From NCBI GenBank assembly GCA_016790515.1, contig JAEUOY010000058.1, positions 1-45,675 on the forward strand: a stretch of 45,675 nt of DNA, written 5' to 3'. Positions 15,493-23,214 of the stretch are shown one piece after another. The position numbers and the translations under genes are program-made. Within the stretch, counting starts at the first letter, position 1, and every line of letters begins with the position of its first letter. The notes under the pieces are model-generated. The model was not told where the DNA came from and did no database searches. It was given only the letters and a program-made list of their open reading frames with translations. Source of the stretch: Burkholderiaceae bacterium (GTDB lineage: Bacteria > Pseudomonadota > Gammaproteobacteria > Burkholderiales > Burkholderiaceae_C).

Positions 15493-15918
15493 ATGGACAG
15501 CAGCGGCGGTTCGCTCGAACCCCGGCAACGGGCCGGCGAGACCGAGAAGATGACGGTCAACGTCGGCGTCGTCGATCTCGGCCAGGTCGACCTGCTGGTG
15601 CAGGAAGGCTTCTACTCGAACCGCTCGGACCTCGTCAGGACGGCGCTTCGCAACCAGCTGGCGCTGCATGCCGACCTGCTGAAGCAGACCGTCGCGCGCC
15701 GCACCCTGACGGTCGGTCTTCGGCACTTCAGCCGCGCCGAGCTCGAGCGCGCGGTCGTGGTCGGCCAGCGGCTGCAGATCGAGGTCGTCGGGCTGGCCCG
15801 CATCGCCGACGACGTGAGCGCCGAGCTGGCGCTGGCGGCGATCGAATCGGTGACGGTCCTGGGCGCGTTCCAGGCCAGCGCTGCCGTGCGGCGGGCGCTG
15901 TCCGGTCGGATCCGCTGA
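15493..15918 (+). CDS. CopG-like ribbon-helix-helix transcriptional regulator
   Basis: A 141-residue protein. After a short polar lead, residues 20-60 form a ribbon-helix-helix DNA-binding domain ('MTVNVGVVDLGQVDLLVQEG' then 'SNRSDLVRTALRNQLALH'). The C-terminal ~80 residues ('SRAELERAVVVGQRLQIEVVGLARIADDVSAEL') form a second alpha/beta domain, probably for dimerisation or sensing. Met20 could be an alternative start, but the ATG at 15493 has GAGGG just upstream. The stop is 29 bases before a PHB-depolymerase-type esterase on the same strand, and I recall this pair as recurrent in other genomes, so it probably controls the esterase. The strong inverted repeats at 15458-15482 are its likely binding site. 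Confidence 0.88.
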   Translation: MDSSGGSLEPRQRAGETEKMTVNVGVVDLGQVDLLVQEGFYSNRSDLVRTALRNQLALHADLLKQTVARRTLTVGLRHFSRAELERAVVVGQRLQIEVVGLARIADDVSAELALAAIESVTVLGAFQASAAVRRALSGRIR

Positions 15919-15947
15919 AGCCGCCGGCGATCACAGAGGGTGCTGCC

Positions 15948-17153
15948 GTGAAACTCCCGTTCGATGTCCGCGGCCCGGCTTTCGATGCCGGGGCCCTTCG
16001 CAAGACGATCCGGCGCGCGCTCGCCGCTGCCGGGCTCGACACCGGCTCGGGACCGCTGCGCGGCGTCGCCGACACCGTCCGGCGGGCGCTGGCCGCCGGC
16101 GGCCTGGCCGAGCGATCGGGCGCCCCGGAGGCGGGCGAACCGGTCGTCGACGCGAAGGCTCGCGTCGGCGGCACCGGCACGGACCGGACGGGCGCGCCGC
16201 TACCCGGGCCCGCGACCGGCGACGCGCTGCGGCCCGGGCGCTTCGAGACGCACGAATTCAGCAACCCTGCCGGGGCGCGCTCGTACAAGCTCTTCCTGCC
16301 TGCGCGGACCGCGGCGGCGCCGCCACCGGTGCTGGTGATGCTGCATGGTTGCACCCAGTCGGCCGACGACTTCGCCGCCGGCACGCGGATGAACCGGCTG
16401 GCCGGCGAGCAGGGCTTCCTGGTCGTCTACCCCGAGCAGCCGCCCAGCGCGAATCCCTCGAAGTGTTGGAACTGGTTCAACGCGCAGGACCAGCAGCGCG
16501 ACGCCGGCGAGCCTTCGCTGATCGCCGGCATCGTCCGCGAGGTGGTGGCGCGCCACGGCGCCGACCCACGCCGCGTCTTCGTCGCCGGGCTGTCGGCCGG
16601 CGCGGCGATGGCGGTGATCCTCGGCGAGACCTACCCGGAGTTGTTCGCCGGCGTCGGCGCCCACTCGGGCCTGCCTTACGGCAGTGCGCATGACCTGCTG
16701 TCGGCGCTGGCGGCGATGAAGGGTGGCCGCAGCGGGCTGCCGGGGCTTCAGGGCATCCAGGGCCAACAGGCCGACGCCGCGCCTGCGCGCCGGAAGGCCG
16801 TTCGGGCGGTGCCGATCATCGTCTTCCACGGCGATCGGGATCACCTGGTGCAGGCCACGAATGGCGCCCGGATCGCCCAGCAGGCCTGGGAGGCCCACCG
16901 TGCCGAGGCGGCCGACGCCCCCTTGCGCGCCAGCACGCACAGCGGCAGTTCACCGGGTGGCCGAAGCTACAGCCGCACGGTGCACGCCGACGCCGGCGGT
17001 GAGGCGCGGATCGAGTTCTGGACCGTGCACGGCGCCGGCCATGCCTGGTCGGGCGGCAGCGCGAGCGGCTCCTTCACCGATGCCGCCGGGCCCGATGCGT
17101 CGGCGGAGATGCTGCGCTTCTTCCTGGGGCTGCGGCGCGCCGGCTCGACCTGA
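15948..17153 (+). CDS. PHB depolymerase family esterase
   Basis: A 401-residue alpha/beta-hydrolase of the Esterase_phb family. The oxyanion-hole region is 'MLHGCTQSADDF' (residues 131-142), the lipase box is GLSAG with Ser216, an Asp lies in 'HGDRDHLV' (296 or 298), and His365 lies in 'HGAGHAWSGG'. The start is a GTG at 15948 with AGAGGG seven bases upstream; the frame is open further back but overlaps the regulator. There is no signal peptide. The N-terminal ~95 residues are Ala/Arg-rich repeats ('ALRKTIRRALAAAGL', 'DTVRRALAAGGL'), a low-complexity lead seen in intracellular members that may associate with granules. Likely substrates are polyhydroxyalkanoate, its oligomers or other esters. 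Confidence 0.9.
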   Translation: MKLPFDVRGPAFDAGALRKTIRRALAAAGLDTGSGPLRGVADTVRRALAAGGLAERSGAPEAGEPVVDAKARVGGTGTDRTGAPLPGPATGDALRPGRFETHEFSNPAGARSYKLFLPARTAAAPPPVLVMLHGCTQSADDFAAGTRMNRLAGEQGFLVVYPEQPPSANPSKCWNWFNAQDQQRDAGEPSLIAGIVREVVARHGADPRRVFVAGLSAGAAMAVILGETYPELFAGVGAHSGLPYGSAHDLLSALAAMKGGRSGLPGLQGIQGQQADAAPARRKAVRAVPIIVFHGDRDHLVQATNGARIAQQAWEAHRAEAADAPLRASTHSGSSPGGRSYSRTVHADAGGEARIEFWTVHGAGHAWSGGSASGSFTDAAGPDASAEMLRFFLGLRRAGST

Positions 17154-17228
17154 CGCCCTGGCAGCGTCCGTCGGCGGCAGGCGTCTCGCCGACGACGTCG
17201 GCCTCGCGGCCCCGCACAATGCCGTGGC

Positions 17229-18851
17229 ATGAGTGTCGCCATGCCCGAAACCGCGAACCCGGCCCGGCCGGTCGACCTGCTGATCGTCGGCGCCGGTTTC
17301 GGCGGCCTGTACATGCTGCTGAAGGCCCGGCGCCAGGGTCTCGCCGCCCAGGTGATCGAGGCGGCGGGCAGCGTCGGGGGCACCTGGTACCACAACCGCT
17401 ACCCCGGCGCGCGGGTCGACATCGAGAGCATGGAGTACTCGTTCGGCTTCGACGAGGCGCTGCAGCAGGACTGGCACTGGACCGAGCGCTATGCCGCCCA
17501 GCCCGAGCTGCTGCGCTATGCCAACCACGTGGCCGACCGCTTCGGGCTGCGCGACGGCATCCGGCTGAACACCCGGCTGGCCGGCGCGCATTTCGATGCG
17601 TCGGCGCAGCGCTGGCAGGCCTGGTCGGAGACGGGTGAACGCTGGTCGGCGCGTTTCCTGGTGCTGGCCGCCGGGCCGCTGTCGACGCCGAACCGGCCCG
17701 ACTTCCCCGGCCTGGCCGATTTCCGCGGCCGCGTGCTGCACACCGCCGACTGGCCGCACGAGGCGGTCGATTTCAGCGGCCAGCGCGTCGGCGTGATCGG
17801 CACCGGTTCGTCGGCGGTGCAGGCGATCCCGCTGATCGCCGAGCAGGCGGCGCAGCTCACCGTGTTCCAGCGCACCGCCACCTATGCCGTGCCGGCGCAC
17901 AACGGCCCGCTCGACCCGGACTTCGAAGCCCGGATCAAGGCCGACTATGCGGGCTTTCGCGCGCGCAACCGGCAGATGATGGGCGGCTTCGGCTCGCTGC
18001 TGCCGCCGAACCGGATCTCGGCGCTGGCGGTGTCCCCCGAGCAGCGCGACGCGATGTTCGAGCAGCGCTGGCGCATCGGCGGCTTCGGCGTCCTCGGCAC
18101 CTTCAGCGACCTGATCGTCAACCCGGCGGCCAACGAGCTGGCCGGCGAGTTCGTGCGCCGCAAGATCCGCGCGACGGTGCACGACCCGGCCACTGCCGAG
18201 GCGCTGTGCCCGCGCCACCCGATCGGCTGCAAGCGGCTGTGCGTGGACACCGGCTACTACGCGACCTACAACCGGCCCAACGTGCGGCTGGTCGACTTGG
18301 CAGCCGCACCGATCGAAGGCTTCACGCCCGCCGGGCTGGTGGCCGGCGGCGAGGAACACCGCTTCGACAGCCTGGTGCTGGCCACCGGCTTCGACGCGAT
18401 GACCGGCACCGTGCTGCGGCTGGACCTGCGCGGCCGCGGCGGCGAGCGCATCCAGGACCACTGGAAGGCCGGGCCGCTGAACTGCCTGGGCATGGCGATC
18501 GCCGGCTTCCCGAACCTGTTCAACCTGGTCGGGCCGGGCAGCACCTCGGCCTTCACCAACGTGATCGTCGCGATCGAGCACCAGGTCGACTGGATCGCCG
18601 GCTGCATCGCCGACCTGGACGCGCAGGGCCTGGCGACGATCGAGGCCACGCCGCAGGCCGAGGCCGACTATGTCGCCCATGTCAACACCGTCGCCGCGCG
18701 AACGATCTACCTGAACTGCAACTCCTGGTACCTGGGCGCCAACATCGCGGGCAAGCCGCGGATGTTCATGCCGCTGTTCGGCTTCCCGGCCTATGTCGAG
18801 AAGTGCGCCGAGGTGGCGCGGCAGGGCTACACCGGCTTCGTGCTCGGCTGA
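17229..18851 (+). CDS. Flavin-containing monooxygenase, Baeyer-Villiger type
   Basis: A 540-residue flavoprotein. It has two Rossmann dinucleotide motifs: GAGFGG at 21-26 for FAD and GTGSSA at 191-196 for NADPH. Between them is the Baeyer-Villiger fingerprint F-x-G-x3-H-x3-W-P: Phe165, Gly167, His171, Trp175 and Pro176. The second hallmark 'GGTWYHNRYPGARVD' is at 50-64. Such enzymes insert oxygen next to a ketone, giving esters or lactones; cyclic and steroid-type ketones are common substrates for this size class. The ATG at 17229 is used; Met5 is an alternative. CACAAT at 17215-17220 could be a -10, giving a very short leader. An ester made here could be split by hydrolases, but the pairing with the upstream esterase is only positional. 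Confidence 0.93.
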   Translation: MSVAMPETANPARPVDLLIVGAGFGGLYMLLKARRQGLAAQVIEAAGSVGGTWYHNRYPGARVDIESMEYSFGFDEALQQDWHWTERYAAQPELLRYANHVADRFGLRDGIRLNTRLAGAHFDASAQRWQAWSETGERWSARFLVLAAGPLSTPNRPDFPGLADFRGRVLHTADWPHEAVDFSGQRVGVIGTGSSAVQAIPLIAEQAAQLTVFQRTATYAVPAHNGPLDPDFEARIKADYAGFRARNRQMMGGFGSLLPPNRISALAVSPEQRDAMFEQRWRIGGFGVLGTFSDLIVNPAANELAGEFVRRKIRATVHDPATAEALCPRHPIGCKRLCVDTGYYATYNRPNVRLVDLAAAPIEGFTPAGLVAGGEEHRFDSLVLATGFDAMTGTVLRLDLRGRGGERIQDHWKAGPLNCLGMAIAGFPNLFNLVGPGSTSAFTNVIVAIEHQVDWIAGCIADLDAQGLATIEATPQAEADYVAHVNTVAARTIYLNCNSWYLGANIAGKPRMFMPLFGFPAYVEKCAEVARQGYTGFVLG

Positions 18852-19036
18852 GAACCCGGCCGGCCGGCGCAGGCGCCGCGGCTTGCGCTCTATCAAGAGG
18901 ACCCGGCGCCCGTGCGCCGATAGTCCCGACGAAGACCGCGAGCGAGGGTTGCGGTGATGCGTGCGGGCGTTCTTCGGAGGCCTGCCGATGCCTGCAGTAC
19001 CGCCAGGACCGCCCATCGGCGAGCAAGGACGACGTG

Positions 19037-20488
19037 ATGAAAGCTCCCTGGAAACCGCTGGCACCGATCGCGGTCGCGGTCGTCATCGCCCTGCTGCCTG
19101 CGCCCGCGGGCCTGGCGCCGCATGCCTGGTACTTCTTTGCGCTGTTCGCCGGCGTCATCGTCGGCCTGATGCTCGAACCGCTGCCCGGCGGTGCCATCGG
19201 CCTGATCGGCGTCACGGCGGTCACGCTGCTCTCGCCCTGGGTGCTGTTCGCGCCGGCCGAACTGGCCAAGCCGGGCTTCAAGCCGGCCAATGCGGCGCTC
19301 GGCTGGGCGCTGTCGGGCTTCTCCAACGGCACCGTGTGGCTGATCTTCGGCGCGTTCATGTTCGCGCTCGGCTACGACAAGACCGGGCTCGGCCGGCGCA
19401 TCGCGCTGCTGCTGGTCAACAGGATGGGCCGGCGCACGCTGACGCTGGGCTATGCGGTCGCGGCGGCGGACACGATCCTGGCGCCGTTCACGCCGTCCAA
19501 CACCGCGCGCAGCGGCGGCACGATCTACCCGGTGATCCGCAACCTGCCGATGCTCTACGGCTCGAAGCCGGACGACCCGTCGGCGCGCAAGATCGGCTCG
19601 TACGTCATGTGGGTGGCGATCGCGACGACCTGCGTCACCAGTTCGATGTTCCTGACCGCGCTGGCCCCCAACCTGCTGGCGGTCGAGCTGGTGAACAAGA
19701 CCTCGAAGCTCGCGATCGGCTGGACCGACTGGTTCGTCGCCATCGCGCCGGTGGGCATCCTGCTGCTGGCGCTGATCCCGCTGCTGACCTACTGGATCTA
19801 TCCACCCGAGATCAAGTCGGGCGACGAGGTGCCGAACTGGGCCGCAAGCGAGCTGGCGAAGATGGGCGGCCTGTCGGCGCGCGAGATCACGCTCGCGGTG
19901 CTGGTGGTGATCGCGCTGGGGCTGTGGATCTTCGGCGGCGATGCCGTCAACCCGACCACCGCCGCGCTGGTCGTGATCTCGCTGATGCTGCTGACGCGGG
20001 TCGTCAGCTGGGACGACATGATGAAGAACTCGACCGCGTGGAACACGCTGGCCTGGTTCGCGACGCTGGTGGCGCTGGCCGACGGGCTCAACAGGGTCGG
20101 CTTCGTCAAGTGGTTCGCCGACTCGGTTGCGGCGCACATGGCCGGGTTCCCGCCGTTCACCGCGATGATCGTGCTGGTGCTGGTGTTCTACTTCACGCAC
20201 TACCTGTTCGCCAGCGTCACCGCGCATGTCACGGCGCTGCTGCCGGTGATGCTGGCGGTGGGCTCGACGATCCCGGGCATCGAGATGCCGACGTTTGCGC
20301 TGCTGCTGTGCCTGACGCTGGGCGTGATGGGCATCCTGACGCCCTACGCGACCGGGCCGAGCCCGGTCTACTACGGCTCGGGCTACCTGCCGGCCAAGGA
20401 CTACTGGCGGCTGGGCGCGATCTTCGGCCTGCTCTACATCGTCGTGCTGCTCGCGCTCGGCCTGCCCTGGCTGGCGATGGTGCGCTGA
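19037..20488 (+). CDS. SLC13/DASS family sodium-coupled anion transporter
   Basis: A 483-residue integral membrane protein with about a dozen hydrophobic helices and the DASS family marks: the first 'PSNT' substrate/sodium motif (SNT at 154-156) and the symmetry-related 'YATGPSPVYYGSGY' near the C-terminus. Family members import dicarboxylates, citrate, tartrate or sulfate; the CitT/TtdT-like layout suggests an organic anion. The ATG at 19037 has AAGGAC seven bases upstream; an in-frame GTG directly before it is an alternative. It follows the monooxygenase after 185 bases. An inverted repeat CGGCGC/GCGCCG around 18906-18921 lies in that gap. A decayed toxin fragment starts immediately after its stop in the same frame. 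Confidence 0.92.
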   Translation: MKAPWKPLAPIAVAVVIALLPAPAGLAPHAWYFFALFAGVIVGLMLEPLPGGAIGLIGVTAVTLLSPWVLFAPAELAKPGFKPANAALGWALSGFSNGTVWLIFGAFMFALGYDKTGLGRRIALLLVNRMGRRTLTLGYAVAAADTILAPFTPSNTARSGGTIYPVIRNLPMLYGSKPDDPSARKIGSYVMWVAIATTCVTSSMFLTALAPNLLAVELVNKTSKLAIGWTDWFVAIAPVGILLLALIPLLTYWIYPPEIKSGDEVPNWAASELAKMGGLSAREITLAVLVVIALGLWIFGGDAVNPTTAALVVISLMLLTRVVSWDDMMKNSTAWNTLAWFATLVALADGLNRVGFVKWFADSVAAHMAGFPPFTAMIVLVLVFYFTHYLFASVTAHVTALLPVMLAVGSTIPGIEMPTFALLLCLTLGVMGILTPYATGPSPVYYGSGYLPAKDYWRLGAIFGLLYIVVLLALGLPWLAMVR

Positions 20489-20521
20489 TCGCCGCGCCTG
20501 CCCGATCGCGATGCGGCATTC

Positions 20522-20689
20522 GGCGATCGGCTCGACCGTCACACCCTGCCCGAGCCGCGCCCGGCCTCGGTGCTCCAGTCGGACCCGTACGACGCCCACC
20601 CTTCGGTCACCATGCTGCCGGAGACGGGCGATCTGCACGACGCGACGCTGCTGGCCGTGAACCGCGCGCTGCCGGTCGTTCTCGGCCTC
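20522..20689 (+). pseudogene. Decayed PemK/MazF-type toxin fragment
   Basis: The frame encodes a stretch with clear resemblance to the PemK/MazF toxin core: 'PRPASVLQSDPYDAHPSVTM' followed by 'LPETGDLHDATLL'. In intact relatives these read like 'KPRPALVIQSD.F.EHPSVTVLP.T..L.DAPLL'. An upstream 'GDR' would match the toxin's first conserved 'RGD'-type strand. There is no ATG, GTG or TTG in frame between the preceding transporter stop and the fragment, and after 'ATLLAV' the similarity ends. The frame then runs into the ferredoxin gene on the other strand and stops at 20747. It is therefore a remnant, not a working toxin. No antitoxin remnant was recognised. Confidence 0.55.
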
Positions 20690-20708
20690 GCCTGTCCACG
20701 CGCGATCG

Positions 20709-21035
20709 TCAGCCCAGCTTCAACCAGACCCGCCCGCCTTCGATCCTGACCGGATGGCTGCGCACCGGCAGCGCCGCCGGGTCGCAGGTCGGCTGGCCGC
20801 TGCGCACGTCGAAACGCCCCTGGTGCAGCGGGCATTCGATCTCGTGGCCGAGCAGGAAGCCCTCGCAGAGCCGGGCGTGGCCGTGCGTGCACAGGTTGTC
20901 GGTGGCGAAGACCTCGCCGTCGATGCTGTACAGCGCGATTTCGCCGCCAGGGCCGGCGACCACGGTCACGTCGTCGGGCGCCAGGTCGGCGGCGGCGGCG
21001 ACGTCGGTCCATCCGTCCTCGTTGTCGGTCGTCAT
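20709..21035 (-). CDS. Rieske-type [2Fe-2S] ferredoxin of an aromatic-ring dioxygenase
   Basis: A 108-residue small Rieske protein. The cluster ligands are in 'CTHGHARL' and 'CPLHQGRF', spaced CX1HX16CX2H. The size and the lack of a membrane anchor identify the soluble ferredoxin that passes electrons to a ring-hydroxylating oxygenase. It lies 13 bases downstream of the beta-subunit gene as the last gene of the operon. No ferredoxin reductase is found in the window, so reducing power must come from a reductase encoded elsewhere. Confidence 0.95.
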   Translation of the reverse strand: MTTDNEDGWTDVAAAADLAPDDVTVVAGPGGEIALYSIDGEVFATDNLCTHGHARLCEGFLLGHEIECPLHQGRFDVRSGQPTCDPAALPVRSHPVRIEGGRVWLKLG

Positions 21036-21048
21036 CGTCGAGGGCCTT

Positions 21049-21534
21049 TCAGATCGGGTAGATGATCGCGTTGGGGATCATCTCGCTGTCGTAGACGCAC
21101 AGCCGCTCGGCAAACTGCAGTCCGTCGGGCCGGCGAACGATCGTGTCGAGGTAGCGGCCGACGTTGAACACCGTGCTCGGCCTGTCGGGCTTGGTGCGGA
21201 AGACGGCGTAGTTGGCTTCGCTGCGCAGCCGCCAGCCGGCGCCCTCGCCCGCCACGTCCAGGATGCGCGGAACGCCGATCACATGGCGCTGGTAATAGGG
21301 GTCGTGGAACAGCGTCTCGCGGATGCCGTAGACGCGGTCGATCAGCATGCCGCGGCTCTCGAAGCGCAGCGTCGCCAGCGGGAAGCCGCGCTCGTGGTTC
21401 TCGCGCGGGATCAGCGCGTAGCGGCCGTCCTCGGTGAAGAAGCCGGGCCAGCGGTCCCAGTCGGCGCTGTCCAGGGCCGCCGCGTAATCGGCGTGCAGCT
21501 GCAGCAGCGACTGCCAGGTGGCGAAGTCGATCAT
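21049..21534 (-). CDS. Aromatic-ring-hydroxylating dioxygenase, beta subunit
   Basis: A 161-residue protein with the small beta-subunit fold of ring-hydroxylating oxygenases (SnoaL/cystatin-like): 'LHADYAAALDSADWDRWPGFFTEDGRYAL' at the N-terminus, then the 'RYLDTIVRRPDGLQFAERL' strands. It has no metal site; in the enzyme it forms a structural trimer under the alpha subunits. Its start ATG overlaps the alpha-subunit stop in an ATGA, showing translational coupling and equal expression. It fits the anthranilate/salicylate-type subgroup by length. Confidence 0.93.
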   Translation of the reverse strand: MIDFATWQSLLQLHADYAAALDSADWDRWPGFFTEDGRYALIPRENHERGFPLATLRFESRGMLIDRVYGIRETLFHDPYYQRHVIGVPRILDVAGEGAGWRLRSEANYAVFRTKPDRPSTVFNVGRYLDTIVRRPDGLQFAERLCVYDSEMIPNAIIYPI

Positions 21535-22814
21535 CGCGCGCCCTCCCCGGCTTCCATCACCTGGCGCCAGTACCGGTACATGCCTCGGATCAGCGTCTCG
21601 GTGACCATGTGGTCGGCATCGGCCACCTCATGCCCGCCCAGCTCGACCAGCGTGCGGTGCCAGGGCTTGCTTTCGAAGCCCTGTTGCGAGAACTCGATCA
21701 CCTCGCCGTCGTCGGCCGAGACGAAGCCGGCGGGGCCGAACAGGTTGGCCTGGCGCAGCCGGCGCTCGGTCATCCCGGGCGCGTCGTCGGCAAAGCCGAA
21801 ATGGGTCCAGACGAAGTTGAACGCGCCGTGGCCGTCGGGCTGGATGTGGCGGGTCGACACGCTGTTGACCTGCTGCTGGAAGATCACGCTCGGGAACAGC
21901 GTCGTCATCACCGCGGTGGGCTCGCCCCACCAGGGCTCGGGCACGATGTCGAGGAAGCGCTCGTCGTGGAGCTTCATCGCCGGCTTGAAGCTGGCCACCT
22001 GGGTCACCTGTGCCGCCGCGCCGGCGCTGCCGCGCCTGGAGACCATCGCGGCGTGGCGATGGTGGCGGTCCATCACCAGCTGCGCCTGGTTGTCGGCCCG
22101 CCACAGCCCGAAGGTGACGAACCAGGTGTGCAGCAGCCCCGGGTGGTAGGGGTCCTTGATGTTCTCCTGCATCAGCTTCCAGTTGCCGGGGATGCGCTGG
22201 CGGTTGTAGCCCAGGATCGTCAGCGGCCGGCCATCGAACAGGCGGTCGAACCAGGCCAGGATCGGCGGGCCGATGAAGTCTTCGAGCGATTCCATGCCGT
22301 GGTCGAAGGTCGCGAAGACCACGCCGCCGCGGCGCGCGACACGCAGCCTCGTCAGGCCATGGTCCTCGGTGCGGAAGTCGGCCGGCATGCCGCCGTTGAT
22401 GCGCCCGGCCTGCCTGACGCCGCGGCGGAACGGCACGCCCTGCAGGCTGCCGTCGAGCTTGTAGCTCCATTGGTGGTAGGGGCAGACGAACTCCTTGCGC
22501 CGGCCGTGGCGCTCGCGGCAGAACTGCATGCCGCGGTGGGCGCAGACGTTCTCGACCACCGCGATCTCGCCGTCGGCCAGCCGGACCATGATCACCGAGC
22601 GCTCGCCGACCACCGTGCGCTTGAAGTCGCCGGGCTCGGGGATCTCGGCCTCCAGGCCGACATAGCACCAGTGGCCGCGATAGAACAGCCGCTCCAGCTC
22701 GCGCCGGTGCAGCGCTTCGCTGGTGTAGGCGGCGAACGGGATGCGGTGGCTGCCGTCGGTCGGCCAGCACAGCGGTTCGGGCTCCGGCGCGGGCGGGGCG
22801 GTCTCGGACGGCAT
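21531..22814 (-). CDS. Aromatic-ring-hydroxylating dioxygenase, alpha subunit
   Basis: A 427-residue oxygenase large subunit. The N-terminal Rieske domain has Cys91, His93, Cys111 and His114 (CX1HX17CX2H in 'CAHRG' and 'CPYHQW'). The catalytic domain has the mononuclear iron motif 'NIKDPYHPGLLH' (Asp-x2-His-x4-His). It hydroxylates an aromatic ring with O2; the overall sequence reminds me of the anthranilate 1,2-dioxygenase and salicylate 5-hydroxylase large subunits, so an aromatic carboxylate substrate is likely. I placed the start at 22814, where GGGAGA precedes the ATG by about six bases. An upstream in-frame ATG at 22976 would add a poorly conserved 54-residue tail and overlap the divergent gene. 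It is the first gene of the alpha-beta-ferredoxin operon. Confidence 0.94.
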   Translation of the reverse strand: MPSETAPPAPEPEPLCWPTDGSHRIPFAAYTSEALHRRELERLFYRGHWCYVGLEAEIPEPGDFKRTVVGERSVIMVRLADGEIAVVENVCAHRGMQFCRERHGRRKEFVCPYHQWSYKLDGSLQGVPFRRGVRQAGRINGGMPADFRTEDHGLTRLRVARRGGVVFATFDHGMESLEDFIGPPILAWFDRLFDGRPLTILGYNRQRIPGNWKLMQENIKDPYHPGLLHTWFVTFGLWRADNQAQLVMDRHHRHAAMVSRRGSAGAAAQVTQVASFKPAMKLHDERFLDIVPEPWWGEPTAVMTTLFPSVIFQQQVNSVSTRHIQPDGHGAFNFVWTHFGFADDAPGMTERRLRQANLFGPAGFVSADDGEVIEFSQQGFESKPWHRTLVELGGHEVADADHMVTETLIRGMYRYWRQVMEAGEGAR

Positions 22815-22958
22815 CGGCGGTCTCCCGGGGCTGGCTTGCGGCCCATTGTGGCGCGGGCGCGGTGAATTCCGCACAGCACCGGGGTGCGGCGCGCACTGCA
22901 GCGCGTCGCACGGCGGGTCGACACTGAATCGCCGTTTCAACCCGCCCAGGAGCCCCGC

Positions 22959-23201
22959 ATGACCGACCTGATCCAAGCTGCCGCAGGCACTTTCGGTCCG
23001 GCCCGTTGCAGCCGTGCGATCGCCGGCACCGTGCTGACGGCCGTGCTCGCGCTGGTGTTCGGCCTGTCGGTGATGGTCGAACTGTCGAATGCGCCGGACC
23101 TGGCGACGCCGGCCGCCGCGCCGGCGCTGGCGGCAACGACGGCTTCGGCGGACCCAGCGCCCCGCCTGAACGCGGGCGAGGACGAGAGCGCCGCCTTCTG
23201 A
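22959..23201 (+). CDS. Small single-pass membrane protein, unknown function
   Basis: An 80-residue protein with AGGAG six bases before its ATG. One hydrophobic helix spans about residues 21-41 ('IAGTVLTAVLALVFGLSVMV'); the rest is an Ala/Pro/Thr-rich tail. There is no lipobox. It is divergent from the dioxygenase operon, sharing a 144-bp intergenic region, and its stop is 13 bases from the end of the convergent HDOD gene. Upstream in-frame codons are open but Arg-rich, so the start at 22959 is preferred. No family is recognised. Confidence 0.75.
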   Translation: MTDLIQAAAGTFGPARCSRAIAGTVLTAVLALVFGLSVMVELSNAPDLATPAAAPALAATTASADPAPRLNAGEDESAAF

Positions 23202-23214
23202 GGCGGCGCCGGTC

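Noticed and set aside
12199-15726. 1175-residue ORF on the minus strand across three plus-strand genes
   Set aside because: It runs opposite clearly coding genes and has low-complexity Arg/Gln/His-rich composition, the result of G+C bias removing stops.
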